Positions 17,176 to 26,017 are shown, counted from the stretch's first letter. The stretch is DNA of 42,879 bases from Paracoccus benzoatiresistens (GCF_026913015.1 NZ_JAPTYD010000029.1:1-42879); one strand, 5' to 3'. Notes: generated by a model not told the origin, from the sequence alone. A program made the numbers and translations.

Positions 17176-18505
17176 GGTCTGGTCCTTGAGGAGGGGCGGG
17201 AAGCACAAGAGGAGGCAGGCGGCCGGGCCGCCGGGCGGGGTCGAGATGGCGCAGGCGGCGGATTGCCCAGGCCTCGCGCACAAGGCCCAGGGCAGCGGCC
17301 AGCATGGCAAGCGCCGCCAGCTGGAACCCGGACGCCTGGGCTGCGGCGAGGGCCAGCGTTCCGCCTGCCGCCCCCGCCACCCATAGTCCAAGCCAGCGCC
17401 CGGTCGCGCGGGCATCCACCAGGTCGGAGACCAGCGGCACCGGGCAGCGCCCGATCCGGGGGGCGAAGACCTGGATCCAGGTCAGGAACGAGACGATCTT
17501 GACCATCTGCGCCAAGGTCAGCGTGGACAGCCAGCCCGCCAGGGCCGCGAAGGCCGCAGCCTCGGCCCAGCGGCCGCCCCACAGGATCGCGGGCGGCAAC
17601 AGGGCGGCGGACAGACCAAGGAAGCCCAGGGCCGCGCAGCTCCAGCGCATGTTCACCTCGGTCTTTGGACGGTGGCGGCTGCGCCACAGGCGGCGGATCT
17701 CGGCCAGATACAAGGCGACGGCTGCGGCATCGGCAAACGCAGCCAGAAGGGAAAGGGGAATGGAGCCACGCCCGGCAAGCGCCAGTCCCGTCAGGCCAAG
17801 CGTCAGTCCCAGGGCAAGCGATGCAGTCCCGAAGACCGCCTGACGAAGGGCGCCGTTCCCTTCGGGCGCCAACAGGAACATCGCAAACAGCTTGTAGCTG
17901 ACCCCAAAGGCCGCCAGCGTCAGAAAGCCCCCCGCACCCAGCAGGATGTGCAGGGGCAGGGCCTCGAAAAGGGCAACGGGCAGCAGGTCATATCCCCCAA
18001 GCGCCCAACCCATCGCCGCTCCGGTAGCCCACAGCCCGCCAAGCGCCACCAGCGCCAGGGCGACCATGCGCCCCTCGGCCCCGCCCAGGCCTCTTGTGCC
18101 CACCAGCGTCGGCGCCAGCATCGCGCCGGTCATCGCGAAGGCGACTGCAAGGACAACCGGCGCCAGCGCAAGCAGCCCTTGTCCCGGTGCCCAGCCGTCC
18201 AGCGACAGAAACCCTGCCGCCAGCATCGCCGTCCCGCCGCCTGTCAGCAGCAGCGCGGGCAGCGCCAGCCCGGGCACAGCCACGGGCCGCGCGCAGAGCA
18301 CCGGCGTGAACTGGATCAACGATCCCAGCATCATCTGGCACAGCCAGCCAAGGGCGAACAGATGCACCACCGCCAGCGCAGCCCCGCCCGACCAGTGGCC
18401 CGGCCCGCCCGCCCCGGCCACTGCGGCGCAAAGCGATGCGACCAGAAACGCCAGGGCCGAGGCGAACCAGGCCATGGTCCAGCGCGACAACTGCCTGCCG
18501 ATCAT
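17147..18505 (-). CDS. Polytopic membrane protein, heme-copper-oxidase-subunit-I-like
   Basis: 452 residues with about 12 hydrophobic helices. Several carry histidines at helix positions: HLFALGWLCQMMLGSLIQ, LPLHILLGAGGFLTLAAFG, then YKLFAMFLLAPEG. This arrangement recalls uncharacterised membrane proteins distantly related to cytochrome oxidase subunit I or NnrS that occur beside DUF2249 genes. I cannot claim heme binding from sequence alone. The ATG at 18505 follows a GGGGGG tract; an upstream start at 18574 overlaps the regulatory box. It is the first gene of an operon with the DUF2249 and DUF59 genes (overlapping ends) and has an NnrR-like box upstream. A role in handling NO or its damage is plausible. 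Confidence 0.7.
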   Translation of the reverse strand: MIGRQLSRWTMAWFASALAFLVASLCAAVAGAGGPGHWSGGAALAVVHLFALGWLCQMMLGSLIQFTPVLCARPVAVPGLALPALLLTGGGTAMLAAGFLSLDGWAPGQGLLALAPVVLAVAFAMTGAMLAPTLVGTRGLGGAEGRMVALALVALGGLWATGAAMGWALGGYDLLPVALFEALPLHILLGAGGFLTLAAFGVSYKLFAMFLLAPEGNGALRQAVFGTASLALGLTLGLTGLALAGRGSIPLSLLAAFADAAAVALYLAEIRRLWRSRHRPKTEVNMRWSCAALGFLGLSAALLPPAILWGGRWAEAAAFAALAGWLSTLTLAQMVKIVSFLTWIQVFAPRIGRCPVPLVSDLVDARATGRWLGLWVAGAAGGTLALAAAQASGFQLAALAMLAAALGLVREAWAIRRLRHLDPARRPGRLPPLVLPAPPQGPDHDHTRSARA

Positions 18506-18560
18506 GAGCAACCCCCCGAAGCATAGACCGGCATCATCCCCCCACCCGCCCACGCTGTCT

Positions 18561-18574
18561 TTGCGACCCGTCAA
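18561..18574 (-). promoter_or_regulatory. NnrR-like box for the membrane protein/DUF2249/DUF59 operon
   Basis: Plus strand TTGCG-ACCC-GTCAA (minus strand TTGAC-GGGT-CGCAA), centred 62 bp upstream of the ATG at 18505. It has the same half-sites as the boxes before pseudoazurin and nosC. No strong -10 element is visible at the expected spacing. Confidence 0.5.
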
Positions 18575-18735
18575 AGAGGAGGGCCGGAAAGGTCGCCGAC
18601 CCGATCTTCATCCGCCAGCCGAGTGCATCACGCTGCGGCTCTGATCCTGCAGACGCCCCCTTCGCTCTGGTGGCGGGATGACCGGCTTGCGATGCAGGCT
18701 GACAGCCTCCTGCTGCAGGGCCGCAATGGCAAAGA

Positions 18736-18763
18736 CCCGCCTGTCGGGAAAGCGGCAGGCGGG
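18736..18763 (-). terminator. Hairpin terminator after the 18796-19197 gene
   Basis: An 11-base stem (CCCGCCTGTCG with CGGCAGGCGGG, one G-U pair) and six-base loop lie 32 bp past the stop. On the minus strand the stem is followed by TCTTTGCC, a weak T-rich tail. The remaining DNA between 18575 and 18795 holds no gene. Confidence 0.6.
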
Positions 18764-18795
18764 GGCATCGGCGGACTGATCCTGGCCTGGATACT

Positions 18796-19197
18796 TCAGT
18801 GCATGACGGTGTGGAGTGTGATGAGGACGGGTGAGCCGCCCTCGAGTTGCGCGCTGCCTCGGGCAAGCAGCCAGCCATCCGGGCGCTGCAACCGTGCAAC
18901 GATCTGCTGTGGCGACGAAGTGTTCATGCCAGGGGGCAGCGAGAGCGAGACGCTTATCTTTCTCGACCCGCCGTCGCTTTCGGTGGTCGTCCCTGCAGCC
19001 AGAGATCTCCTGTCGCCCCGCGCATCAGGGCCATCGAGATAGACAGCCAGCTGACCCTTCGGGATGATTTCGCCACCCTCGAACCCGATCGTGACGTCAA
19101 CATCAGCCGGTTGCCCGGTGTCGCCGCGTGAGGCCACTCCAACCGCCACGGTGGCGATGGCCAGCAATACCCTGCGGCGACCTGCAAGCCGTTCCAT
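18796..19197 (-). CDS. Exported protein of unknown function (133 aa)
   Basis: Not recognised. A strong ribosome site (GAGGAGGGA) stands six bases before the ATG at 19197. The N-terminus, MERLAGRRRVLLAIATVAVG, is a signal or anchor sequence with a basic head. The rest is probably a small beta-sandwich: VDVTIGFEGGEIIPKGQLAV, KISVSLSLPPGMNTSSPQQI, RLQRPDGWLLARG, then PVLITLHTVMH. There are no cysteines in the mature part. It follows the RTX protease gene by 104 bp, with a hairpin between them, so co-expression is uncertain. It could be an accessory or inhibitor of the protease, but nothing in the sequence proves it. Confidence 0.65.
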   Translation of the reverse strand: MERLAGRRRVLLAIATVAVGVASRGDTGQPADVDVTIGFEGGEIIPKGQLAVYLDGPDARGDRRSLAAGTTTESDGGSRKISVSLSLPPGMNTSSPQQIVARLQRPDGWLLARGSAQLEGGSPVLITLHTVMH

Positions 19198-19264
19198 CCT
19201 GTCCCTCCTCGTGCTTCAGCCGTTCCGGACTGCCGCGGCCTACGCGTTGCCGAACTCTGCGGGA

Positions 19265-19292
19265 GGATGGGGCGCAGGACAGCGCCCCATCC
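19265..19292 (-). terminator. Hairpin after the RTX protease gene
   Basis: GGATGGGGCGC, six-base loop, GCGCCCCATCC: a perfect 11-base stem beginning 10 bp after the protease stop at 19302. It lacks a U tract but is well placed to end or punctuate the transcript. Confidence 0.6.
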
Positions 19293-19301
19293 CTTGTCGC
19301 A

Positions 19302-22300
19302 TCAGACGACGTAGAAGTCTTCGGCCGAGAGGCTGAGGTCCGTGTTCAGCCGCGCGAACCTTATCGCTTCCTCCTGACCCGAGCCGTCGGCATCGTAGGA
19401 CAGGATGCCGTTGGCGCTGTTATACACGATGCGATCACTTGCGTCATGCGCAGCACCGGTCGAGCTGCTGTGGAATGCCCCGAAGGCGAGTGCGCCGACT
19501 GCGCCGATCCCGTCGAAAATGTCCTCGGCCAGGAGGATCAGGTCGTCAGCGATGTCGAAATCCCTGATCCGGTCGACATTGTCGTCGCCAAGCGCTGTCG
19601 AGAAGCGGAAGCTGTCCTCGCCCTCGCCGCCGATCAGCGTGTCAGCGGCCAGCCCGCCATCCAGCAGGTCGCTGCCGCCCCCTCCGCGAAGGGTATCCTG
19701 GCCAGAAACGCCCGGCTCGACGGGCTCGGGCGGGAACTCCACCGACACGTTCAGCTCGTATGTCGAGCCTTCGGGCACGGAATCGGACCAGCCATCCCCC
19801 GGCACCTCGGGCGACCAGCTTCCTTCGAGGATGTAGTAGGTGCCAGTCTCCTTGATGGTGAAGACGGTGGAGGAGTCGCGGCTGCTGGTCGAGCCGGGAT
19901 CGCCGCCGCCATCGTCGTTCTCGGCAATGATATTGCCGTCGCCGTCCAGCAGCCTGACCCAGCTGTCATGGACATCGGGATCGGCGATGCCATCGATGTC
20001 GATCGTGATGACCGTGCCGGCCGCAAGATCGATCCTGTAGTAGCCGCCTGCGCCGGTCCCGGTGGCATTGACGGTCGTGTGAAGGACCGTCGTCGAGTCG
20101 AAGATGTCCGGGTCGGCAACCAGCGAGAAATTGTCAGAGATGTCGAACGCCGTTGCGATCGAGTTGTTGGTCGCATCCGGTCCCAGGGTGGCATAGCCGC
20201 TGCCGATGCCCGGGCGCGGCACGGCCTCGCCCCGATCGCCGAAATCGCCGAACAGGGTGTCGTCACCGCGCCCGCCCCTGAGATCGTCGTCGCCGCCCTG
20301 TCCGGTCAGCACGTTGGCCGCGCCATTCCCGTCCAGCCGGTCCTTGAACCCCGAGCCTGCGGCATTCTCGATCGAGACATAGATGTCGCGGGCGGACCGA
20401 CCGCCCGCCAGGTCGATGCGTACCCCGCCCGTGGCATAGGCATAATCCGCCGTGTCGCGCCCCGCGCCGCCCGTCAGCGTGTCGGCGCCGAAGCCGCCTG
20501 ACAGCGTGTCGTCGCCCGAGCCGCCGAACAGTGCGTTCGCCGCATCGCTGCCGGAAATGTGGTCGTCGAAATACGAGCCGACCGCGTTCTCGAAGCCGGC
20601 AAGGATGTCGTGGCGGATGACTGTGCCGCGCCCCACGATCTGCACGGGTCCGTCGGCATCCCCGCCGCTGGCGGAACCACCGGCAAGGTCGATCCTGACG
20701 GCGGCTGAACTGCCCGTATAGACGACCGTGTCGGTTCCGTGGCCGCCGTCGAGATAATCCTGACCTGCGCCGCCGATGATCGTGTCGTGTCCGCCTTCGC
20801 CATACAGGATGTCGCCATCATTGCCGCCATCCAGAACATCGTTGCCGCTGCGGCCGTTGAAATAGTCACCGCCCCCCTGGCCACGGAAATGGTTTGCCGC
20901 CGAGGTGCCGATGAAGCGGTCGATCCGGTCATCGGACCCGATCAGGTTTTCGATGCTGTCAAATGTATCGCCCGAGGCCGTGCCGCCGCTGGCGACATTG
21001 GTCTCGAGATTGACCAGCAGCTGGAAGGGGCTTTCCATGCTGAAATCGACCGTGTCTCTGCCCGCGCCGCCCCGGAAGACGTCGATGCCGTCCTGGCCCC
21101 GGAGCAGGTCGTCGCCATTGCCGCCATCCAGCGTGTCAGCGCCCGCGCCGCCAATGATGGTGTCGTCGCCGCGGCCCCCGTACAGCGCGTCGTCGCCATC
21201 GTCGCTTTCTGTCTGATCGTCGAGATCCTCGACCGCGATCGTGTTGTTGATGTCGCGGCTGGCAAGAGAGTCACGCCCGCCGGTGATCAGATCATCGCCT
21301 CCCAGACCGAAGATCGTGTTGCCGCCGGCGCCACCGTCCAGCGTGTCGTTCCCCTGATCCCCCACAAGAATGTCGGCAAGAGGCAGGCCATCATCGCCCG
21401 CGGGGTCGTCGTCGCCGTCATCCTGCGGGTCGGGAACGGTTCCGCCGGAATAGATGATGTTCTCGACATTCGCGACAGTGCCGATGTCCAGTCCTTCCGT
21501 CATCACGATGATCGTATCGTTTCCGCCGTCGCTTTCCTCGCGGACGATGTCCTCGGCGGAGTCGACGAAATAAACGTCATCGCCGCCGTTGCCGGCCATG
21601 CGGTCTGCGCCGCCGCGGCCGTCGAGGACATTGGCCCCGTCATTGCCGATCATGATGTCGGCAAAGCGGCTGCCGATGCCTTTCTCGATATGATATTCAG
21701 TCTGATCGGCATTGTGACCGGCGAAGATCGAGACGTTGTTGCTGTGTCCGTTCACGCTGGAAAACTGGCCCGCGCGCAAGTCGAGGATCGTGCCCGCGGT
21801 CGAGCCGGAAAAGTCGATCGTATCGTCGCCGCCGGTGTCGTGGATGACAAAGCCGATATCGTGCTGCATTCCCGACGAGGTCAGTTCATAGCCGTATTCG
21901 GTGCTGTTGAAGCCATAGTTGTTGTCGCCGGTGTTCAGGTTGATCGTCTGGTAGGTGCGCTGTCCGTTCGCATCGACCGTTGAGAAGAAACGGCGGATCA
22001 CGGCCTCGATGTCCGCCATCAGCGGCGTCGATGGCGACCAGCGGGTGGTCTCGCCTACGTCAATCCCGTCGAAATAGGACATGACGCTGTATTGCTGACG
22101 ATCATAAATCCAGGTTGCGTTGTTCAGATAGTTGATCTGCACGCCGCCGGGGCCGCTGTAGTTGTAAAGGCCGGGATGGTTCAGGCCGAATTCGTGGCCG
22201 AATTCGTGAACGAACGAGTCGAACACATAGCCGCCGATGTCGGTCTTGTTGGGTTCGGTATCGTGGAAGCGCTGGCCGATGCTGACGTAGCGGTCGGCCG

Positions 22301-22643
22301 AATAGGCGCTGCCGTCGTCCAGTTCGCCCAGTTCGGGGCTGACGACCTCCATCCAGTCGGTGGTGCTGTCAAACGGCGCGTCGTCGACGATCTCGAATTT
22401 CAGCGGCGTGACCGAAGACCAGAGTGCCAGGGCGCCAATGGCCGCAGCCTTGTAATCGGGATGGTCGTTCAGCTCGTGGACGTTGATCCGCAGCGGTTCG
22501 GCCGCGATTGCGGGCGTCAGGCTGCGGTTCAACGCGCCGAGATAATCCAGAAAGGCGTCGTAATCCTCGCTTTTTCCATACGGGTTGTCGGGCGTCTGGT
22601 CGTTGATCCACCAGTCTTCGCTGTTCTGGATAGAGGTCGGCAT
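19302..22643 (-). CDS. Serralysin-like (M10) RTX metalloprotease
   Basis: 1113 residues from ATG 22643 (after AGGGAGATCC); an upstream frame to 22745 is less likely. The N-terminal zinc protease domain carries HEFGHEFGLNH (146-156), the HExxHxxGxxH motif, and the Met-turn SVMSY (Met188), so it looks active. A long array of glycine-rich calcium-binding nonapeptides follows (for example GGAGADTLDGGNGDDLL and GGRGDDTLFGD). Near residues 860-1010 a PPC-like domain is present (GGYYRIDLAAGTVITIDIDG, then TVFTIKETGTYYILEG). A last RTX block (GGGGSDLLDGGLAADTLIGG) and an acidic C-terminus ending LSAEDFYVV act as the type I secretion signal. No signal peptide is present, as expected for type I export. 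No type I exporter genes are nearby. The likely role is secreted, calcium-dependent protein digestion. Confidence 0.92.
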   Translation of the reverse strand: MPTSIQNSEDWWINDQTPDNPYGKSEDYDAFLDYLGALNRSLTPAIAAEPLRINVHELNDHPDYKAAAIGALALWSSVTPLKFEIVDDAPFDSTTDWMEVVSPELGELDDGSAYSADRYVSIGQRFHDTEPNKTDIGGYVFDSFVHEFGHEFGLNHPGLYNYSGPGGVQINYLNNATWIYDRQQYSVMSYFDGIDVGETTRWSPSTPLMADIEAVIRRFFSTVDANGQRTYQTINLNTGDNNYGFNSTEYGYELTSSGMQHDIGFVIHDTGGDDTIDFSGSTAGTILDLRAGQFSSVNGHSNNVSIFAGHNADQTEYHIEKGIGSRFADIMIGNDGANVLDGRGGADRMAGNGGDDVYFVDSAEDIVREESDGGNDTIIVMTEGLDIGTVANVENIIYSGGTVPDPQDDGDDDPAGDDGLPLADILVGDQGNDTLDGGAGGNTIFGLGGDDLITGGRDSLASRDINNTIAVEDLDDQTESDDGDDALYGGRGDDTIIGGAGADTLDGGNGDDLLRGQDGIDVFRGGAGRDTVDFSMESPFQLLVNLETNVASGGTASGDTFDSIENLIGSDDRIDRFIGTSAANHFRGQGGGDYFNGRSGNDVLDGGNDGDILYGEGGHDTIIGGAGQDYLDGGHGTDTVVYTGSSAAVRIDLAGGSASGGDADGPVQIVGRGTVIRHDILAGFENAVGSYFDDHISGSDAANALFGGSGDDTLSGGFGADTLTGGAGRDTADYAYATGGVRIDLAGGRSARDIYVSIENAAGSGFKDRLDGNGAANVLTGQGGDDDLRGGRGDDTLFGDFGDRGEAVPRPGIGSGYATLGPDATNNSIATAFDISDNFSLVADPDIFDSTTVLHTTVNATGTGAGGYYRIDLAAGTVITIDIDGIADPDVHDSWVRLLDGDGNIIAENDDGGGDPGSTSSRDSSTVFTIKETGTYYILEGSWSPEVPGDGWSDSVPEGSTYELNVSVEFPPEPVEPGVSGQDTLRGGGGSDLLDGGLAADTLIGGEGEDSFRFSTALGDDNVDRIRDFDIADDLILLAEDIFDGIGAVGALAFGAFHSSSTGAAHDASDRIVYNSANGILSYDADGSGQEEAIRFARLNTDLSLSAEDFYVV

Positions 22644-22969
22644 ATCTGGATCTCCCTGTTCAGCAACTTTGGACGGTTGATGCTGCATGGCGTAATGCCA
22701 TAGGTTTTGGCACGCATCGCGTGTGTTGCTTTGAAAACCTATCACCAGAGTTGATAATGGGCCGGGTTCTGAAACCTGTCCACAAATCCGGAAAAAACCG
22801 CGCTGGTGTTTTTTCCCAAAAGGAATTAAAGCGTTAACCAGTAAGGGTTATTCCGTAGGCTGATTTTCGCCTGTTGGCCTGATCGGATGGGCAGACTTAC
22901 GCCTGCGGCAATTTCACCGGGAACCGAGCCGGAGTAATGTTGCAGATCGTGCAGTGGACAGGAGGATGC
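22644..22969. promoter_or_regulatory. Divergent intergenic region between RTX protease and M24 peptidase
   Basis: About 326 bp separates the two divergently transcribed genes. The part from 22730 to 22870 is AT-rich relative to its surroundings (for example GGAATTAAAGCGTTAACC) and must hold both promoters, but I could not place -35/-10 pairs with confidence. The only ribosome site in the plus direction is GGAGG before 22970. Confidence 0.5.
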
Positions 22970-24166
22970 ATGACCGCCAGCACCACGCCCGCCGCGCAAC
23001 CCGATCTTGACCGCGCCCTGGCATCCTTTCACCCGGTGTTCGCCGCACCTATCGACATCGCAGCGTATCAGGCGCGGCTGTCCGCCCTCCAGATCCATAT
23101 TCGGGCGGCGGAGCTGGCGGCGGTATGGCTGGACGGATCCACGTCGCTGACCTATTTCACCGGTCTGCAGCTGGGCCAGTCCGAACGGATCCATGGCGTC
23201 CTGATCCCTGCCGAAGGACCGCCCGCCTATCTGACGCCATCCTTCGAGGCCCCGAAGCTGGACCGCCTGCGGCAAATCCCGGGTCCGATGCTGATGTGGG
23301 AAGAAGACGAAGACCCCTTTGCGCTTGTCGCACGGCATCTCGGCGGGCTGCCGGGGCGCGGCCTGGGGCTGGACCCGGCGACGCCGTTCCGGTTTGCATC
23401 GGAAATGATTGCGGCGATGGAAGGGCGCGTGGTTTCGGCGGCGGGGATGATCGCCGAGTTGCGGCAGATCAAGTCTGCCGAGGAAATCGCCATCATCCAG
23501 GCGGCGATGGATGCCAGCTGGAAAGTCCAGCGCGCGGTCAACGGCGGGCTGCGCGCCGGGATCACGACGACCGAGGTCGGCCAGTTCATCGACGCGGCTC
23601 ATCGGGCATCGGGGATGGCGCCCTTGTTCCACGCTGTCCAGTTTGGCGAGGCGACGGCCTATCCGCATGGCGTGCCCGATCCGCAGACCCTGCGTGACGG
23701 CGACATGGTGCTGGTGGACATGGGCGGCACGCTGCACGGTTACCGATCCGACATCACCCGCAGTTATGTCTTTGGCGCGCCCACCGCGCGGCAAAGACAG
23801 TTGTGGCAGATCGAACATGCCGCCCATGCCGCGGCCTTTGCCGCTACCCGCAACGGCGCGCCCTGCGGGGCAGTGGACGCCGCCGCTCGCGCGGTGATCG
23901 TCGCCGCCGGGTTCGGTCCGGGTCATGCGGTGCCCGGCCTGCCGCATCGCACGGGCCACGGCCTTGGCCTGGACATCCATGAGGAGCCGTGGATCGTGAA
24001 GGGCAACCGGACGCCCCTGCAGCCGGGCATGTGCTTCTCGATCGAGCCGATGCTGTGTCTTTATGGGGAATGCGGCATCCGGCTGGAGGATATAGTGCAT
24101 ATGACCGCCGACGGGCCACGCTGGTTCACCCCGCCCGCCCTGGATCTGGACCGCCCGTTTGGGTAA
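22970..24166 (+). CDS. M24-family Xaa-Pro dipeptidase/aminopeptidase
   Basis: 398 residues. A creatinase-like N-terminal domain (about 30-165, with WLDGSTSLTYFTG) precedes a pita-bread metallopeptidase domain. Metal ligands are visible: VDMGGTLHGYRSDITRSY gives two aspartates, HRTGHGLGLDIHEEP gives the histidine, and FSIEPMLCLYGECGIRLED gives two glutamates. Such enzymes cleave X-Pro bonds with Mn or Co. The start at 22970 was chosen for GGAGG five bases upstream; the frame extends to 22937 without a ribosome site. It lies just upstream of dppABCDF on the same strand, with a 173-bp gap, so it probably breaks down peptides that Dpp imports. A related creatinase-type amidinohydrolase is possible but less likely. 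Confidence 0.88.
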   Translation: MTASTTPAAQPDLDRALASFHPVFAAPIDIAAYQARLSALQIHIRAAELAAVWLDGSTSLTYFTGLQLGQSERIHGVLIPAEGPPAYLTPSFEAPKLDRLRQIPGPMLMWEEDEDPFALVARHLGGLPGRGLGLDPATPFRFASEMIAAMEGRVVSAAGMIAELRQIKSAEEIAIIQAAMDASWKVQRAVNGGLRAGITTTEVGQFIDAAHRASGMAPLFHAVQFGEATAYPHGVPDPQTLRDGDMVLVDMGGTLHGYRSDITRSYVFGAPTARQRQLWQIEHAAHAAAFAATRNGAPCGAVDAAARAVIVAAGFGPGHAVPGLPHRTGHGLGLDIHEEPWIVKGNRTPLQPGMCFSIEPMLCLYGECGIRLEDIVHMTADGPRWFTPPALDLDRPFG

Positions 24167-24339
24167 GCAAGATTGACCTTGAATCCGGCTTGTGGTTGAC
24201 ACAGGGAACGTATCGTCACTCGCGTTGCTGGTGGAACAATCATCTCGACCGGGTATATGCCTGAACAATATGCACCGCGAATCCTCTTGGACGACAACGC
24301 GGTCACAAGTTCAACAGAGAGCGAAAAGGACTATTCCGC

Positions 24340-25941
24340 ATGAAATATCTGTCGCGCAGCCTTCTGGCCGTATCGGCGCTGGCCTTGACCACCGCCGTGG
24401 CCGAAGCCAAGACCTTCGTCTACTGCTCGGAAGCCTCGCCCGAGGGTTTCGATCCCTCGCCCTATACCGCGGGCACCACCTTCGACGCCTCGGCCCACCC
24501 GGTCTACAACCGCCTGACCGAGTTCAAGAAGGGCACGACCGAGGTCGAGCCGGGCCTGGCCGAAAGCTGGGAAGTGTCCGAGGACGGGACGGTCTACACC
24601 TTCAAGCTGCGCCAAGGCGTCAAATGGCAGTCGAACGACCGCTTCACGCCCACCCGCGACTTCAACGCCGATGACGTGATCTTCTCGTTCCAGCGCCAGG
24701 GCGATCCCAATCATCCGTGGCACCAGTACATCCCGGGCATCACCTACGAATACTACACCTCGATGGACATGCCGAACCTGGTGAAATCCATCGAGAAGGT
24801 CGATGATTATACCGTCAAGTTCACCTTGAACCAGCCCGAGGCGCCATTCTTGGCCAACATCGCCATGCCCTTCGCGTCGATCGTGTCCAAGGAATACGCC
24901 GACGCGCTGGACCAGGCGGGCACCCGGGAAGACCTGAACAACATGCCGATCGGCACAGGTCCGTTCAAGTTCGTGGCCTATCAGAAGGATGCCGTGATCC
25001 GGTATCAGAAGAACGCCGACTATTGGGGCGAGGCGCCCAAGATCGACGACCTGATCTTCGCGATCACGCCCGATTCCTCGGTGCGCCTGCAAAAGCTGAA
25101 GGCCGGCGAATGCCACCTGATGCCCTATCCCGCGCCCGCCGATCTGGAGGCGATCAAGGCCGACACCAGCCTGAAGCTGGACGAGCAGCCGGGCCTGAAC
25201 GTCGGCTATCTGGCCTACAACACCACGATGGCGCCCTTCGACAACCCCAAGGTCCGCAAGGCGCTGAACATGGCCATCAACAAGCAGGCCATCATCGACG
25301 GGGTCTTCCAGGGCGCCGCCGAGCCCGCCAAGAACCCGATCCCGCCGACCATGTGGTCCTATAACGACAGCATCCAGGACGATTCCTACGACCCCCAGGC
25401 CGCCAAGGCGATGCTGGAGGCAGAGGGCGTCACCGGCCTGTCGATGAACATCTGGGCGATGCCCGTTCAGCGGCCCTATATGCCCAATGCCCGCCGCACG
25501 GCCGAACTGATGCAGGAAGATCTGTCCAAGGTCGGCGTGAATGCACAGATCGTATCCTACGAATGGGGCGAATACCTGTCCAAGTCGATGGAAGCCGGGC
25601 GCGACGGCGCGGTGATCCTGGGCTGGACCGGCGACAACGGCGACCCCGATAACTTCCTGTCGGTGCTGCTGTCCTGCGATTCCGCCAAGGAAGGGGGCGC
25701 CAACCGCGCGTTCTGGTGCAACGAGGAGTTTTCCGACCTGCTGCAAAAGGCCAAGGCGACGGCCGACCAGGCGGAACGCACGAAGCTTTACGAGCAGGCG
25801 CAGGTCATCTTCAAGGACCAGGCGCCGTGGCTGACCATCGCGCATTCGACCCAGTATGTGCCGATGCGGTCCGAGGTGTCCGGCTTTGTCATGAGCCCGC
25901 TTGGCGACTTTACCTTCGAGACGGTGGACCTGGCCGAATAA
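24340..25941 (+). CDS. dppA: DppA, periplasmic dipeptide-binding protein
   Basis: 533 residues, solute-binding protein of the SBP_bac_5 family. The signal peptide is MKYLSRSLLAVSALALTTAV with AEA cleavage. The mature protein closely follows the E. coli DppA sequence I recall: FVYCSEASPEGFDPSP, PGLAESWEVSEDGTVYTF, PIGTGPFKF, PGLNVGYLAYNT, MPVQRPYMPNARR and GWTGDNGDPDNF, including the cysteines found in DppA. The ATG follows AAGGAC. It captures dipeptides and hands them to DppBC. A strong hairpin separates it from dppB, the usual way the binding protein is made in excess. Confidence 0.95.
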   Translation: MKYLSRSLLAVSALALTTAVAEAKTFVYCSEASPEGFDPSPYTAGTTFDASAHPVYNRLTEFKKGTTEVEPGLAESWEVSEDGTVYTFKLRQGVKWQSNDRFTPTRDFNADDVIFSFQRQGDPNHPWHQYIPGITYEYYTSMDMPNLVKSIEKVDDYTVKFTLNQPEAPFLANIAMPFASIVSKEYADALDQAGTREDLNNMPIGTGPFKFVAYQKDAVIRYQKNADYWGEAPKIDDLIFAITPDSSVRLQKLKAGECHLMPYPAPADLEAIKADTSLKLDEQPGLNVGYLAYNTTMAPFDNPKVRKALNMAINKQAIIDGVFQGAAEPAKNPIPPTMWSYNDSIQDDSYDPQAAKAMLEAEGVTGLSMNIWAMPVQRPYMPNARRTAELMQEDLSKVGVNAQIVSYEWGEYLSKSMEAGRDGAVILGWTGDNGDPDNFLSVLLSCDSAKEGGANRAFWCNEEFSDLLQKAKATADQAERTKLYEQAQVIFKDQAPWLTIAHSTQYVPMRSEVSGFVMSPLGDFTFETVDLAE

Positions 25942-25971
25942 GCCTCGCCCGCGTCACAGTGTCTGACAAAC

Positions 25972-26000
25972 GAACGCGCGGGCACAAACCCCGCGCGTTC
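25972..26000 (+). promoter_or_regulatory. Intercistronic hairpin between dppA and dppB
   Basis: GAACGCGCGGG, seven-base loop, CCCGCGCGTTC: an 11-base perfect stem, 30 bp after the dppA stop and 17 bp before the dppB ATG. It probably stabilises the dppA message or partly terminates, giving more binding protein than permease. A comparable stem follows livK at 35113. Confidence 0.65.
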
Positions 26001-26017
26001 TTCAAGGAACAAGGCAG

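Noticed and set aside
20739..21983. Plus-strand open frame rich in V, A and D opposite the RTX array
   Set aside because: It is the reverse reading of glycine/aspartate repeats in the protease gene, not a gene.
19302..22643. Glycine-rich repeats taken as a DNA repeat array or CRISPR
   Set aside because: Repeats are imperfect at DNA level and in frame as calcium-binding nonapeptides; there are no uniform spacers.
24190..24225. TTGACA at 24196 as a -35 element for dppA
   Set aside because: No acceptable -10 hexamer lies 16-18 bases downstream, so a promoter cannot be supported here.
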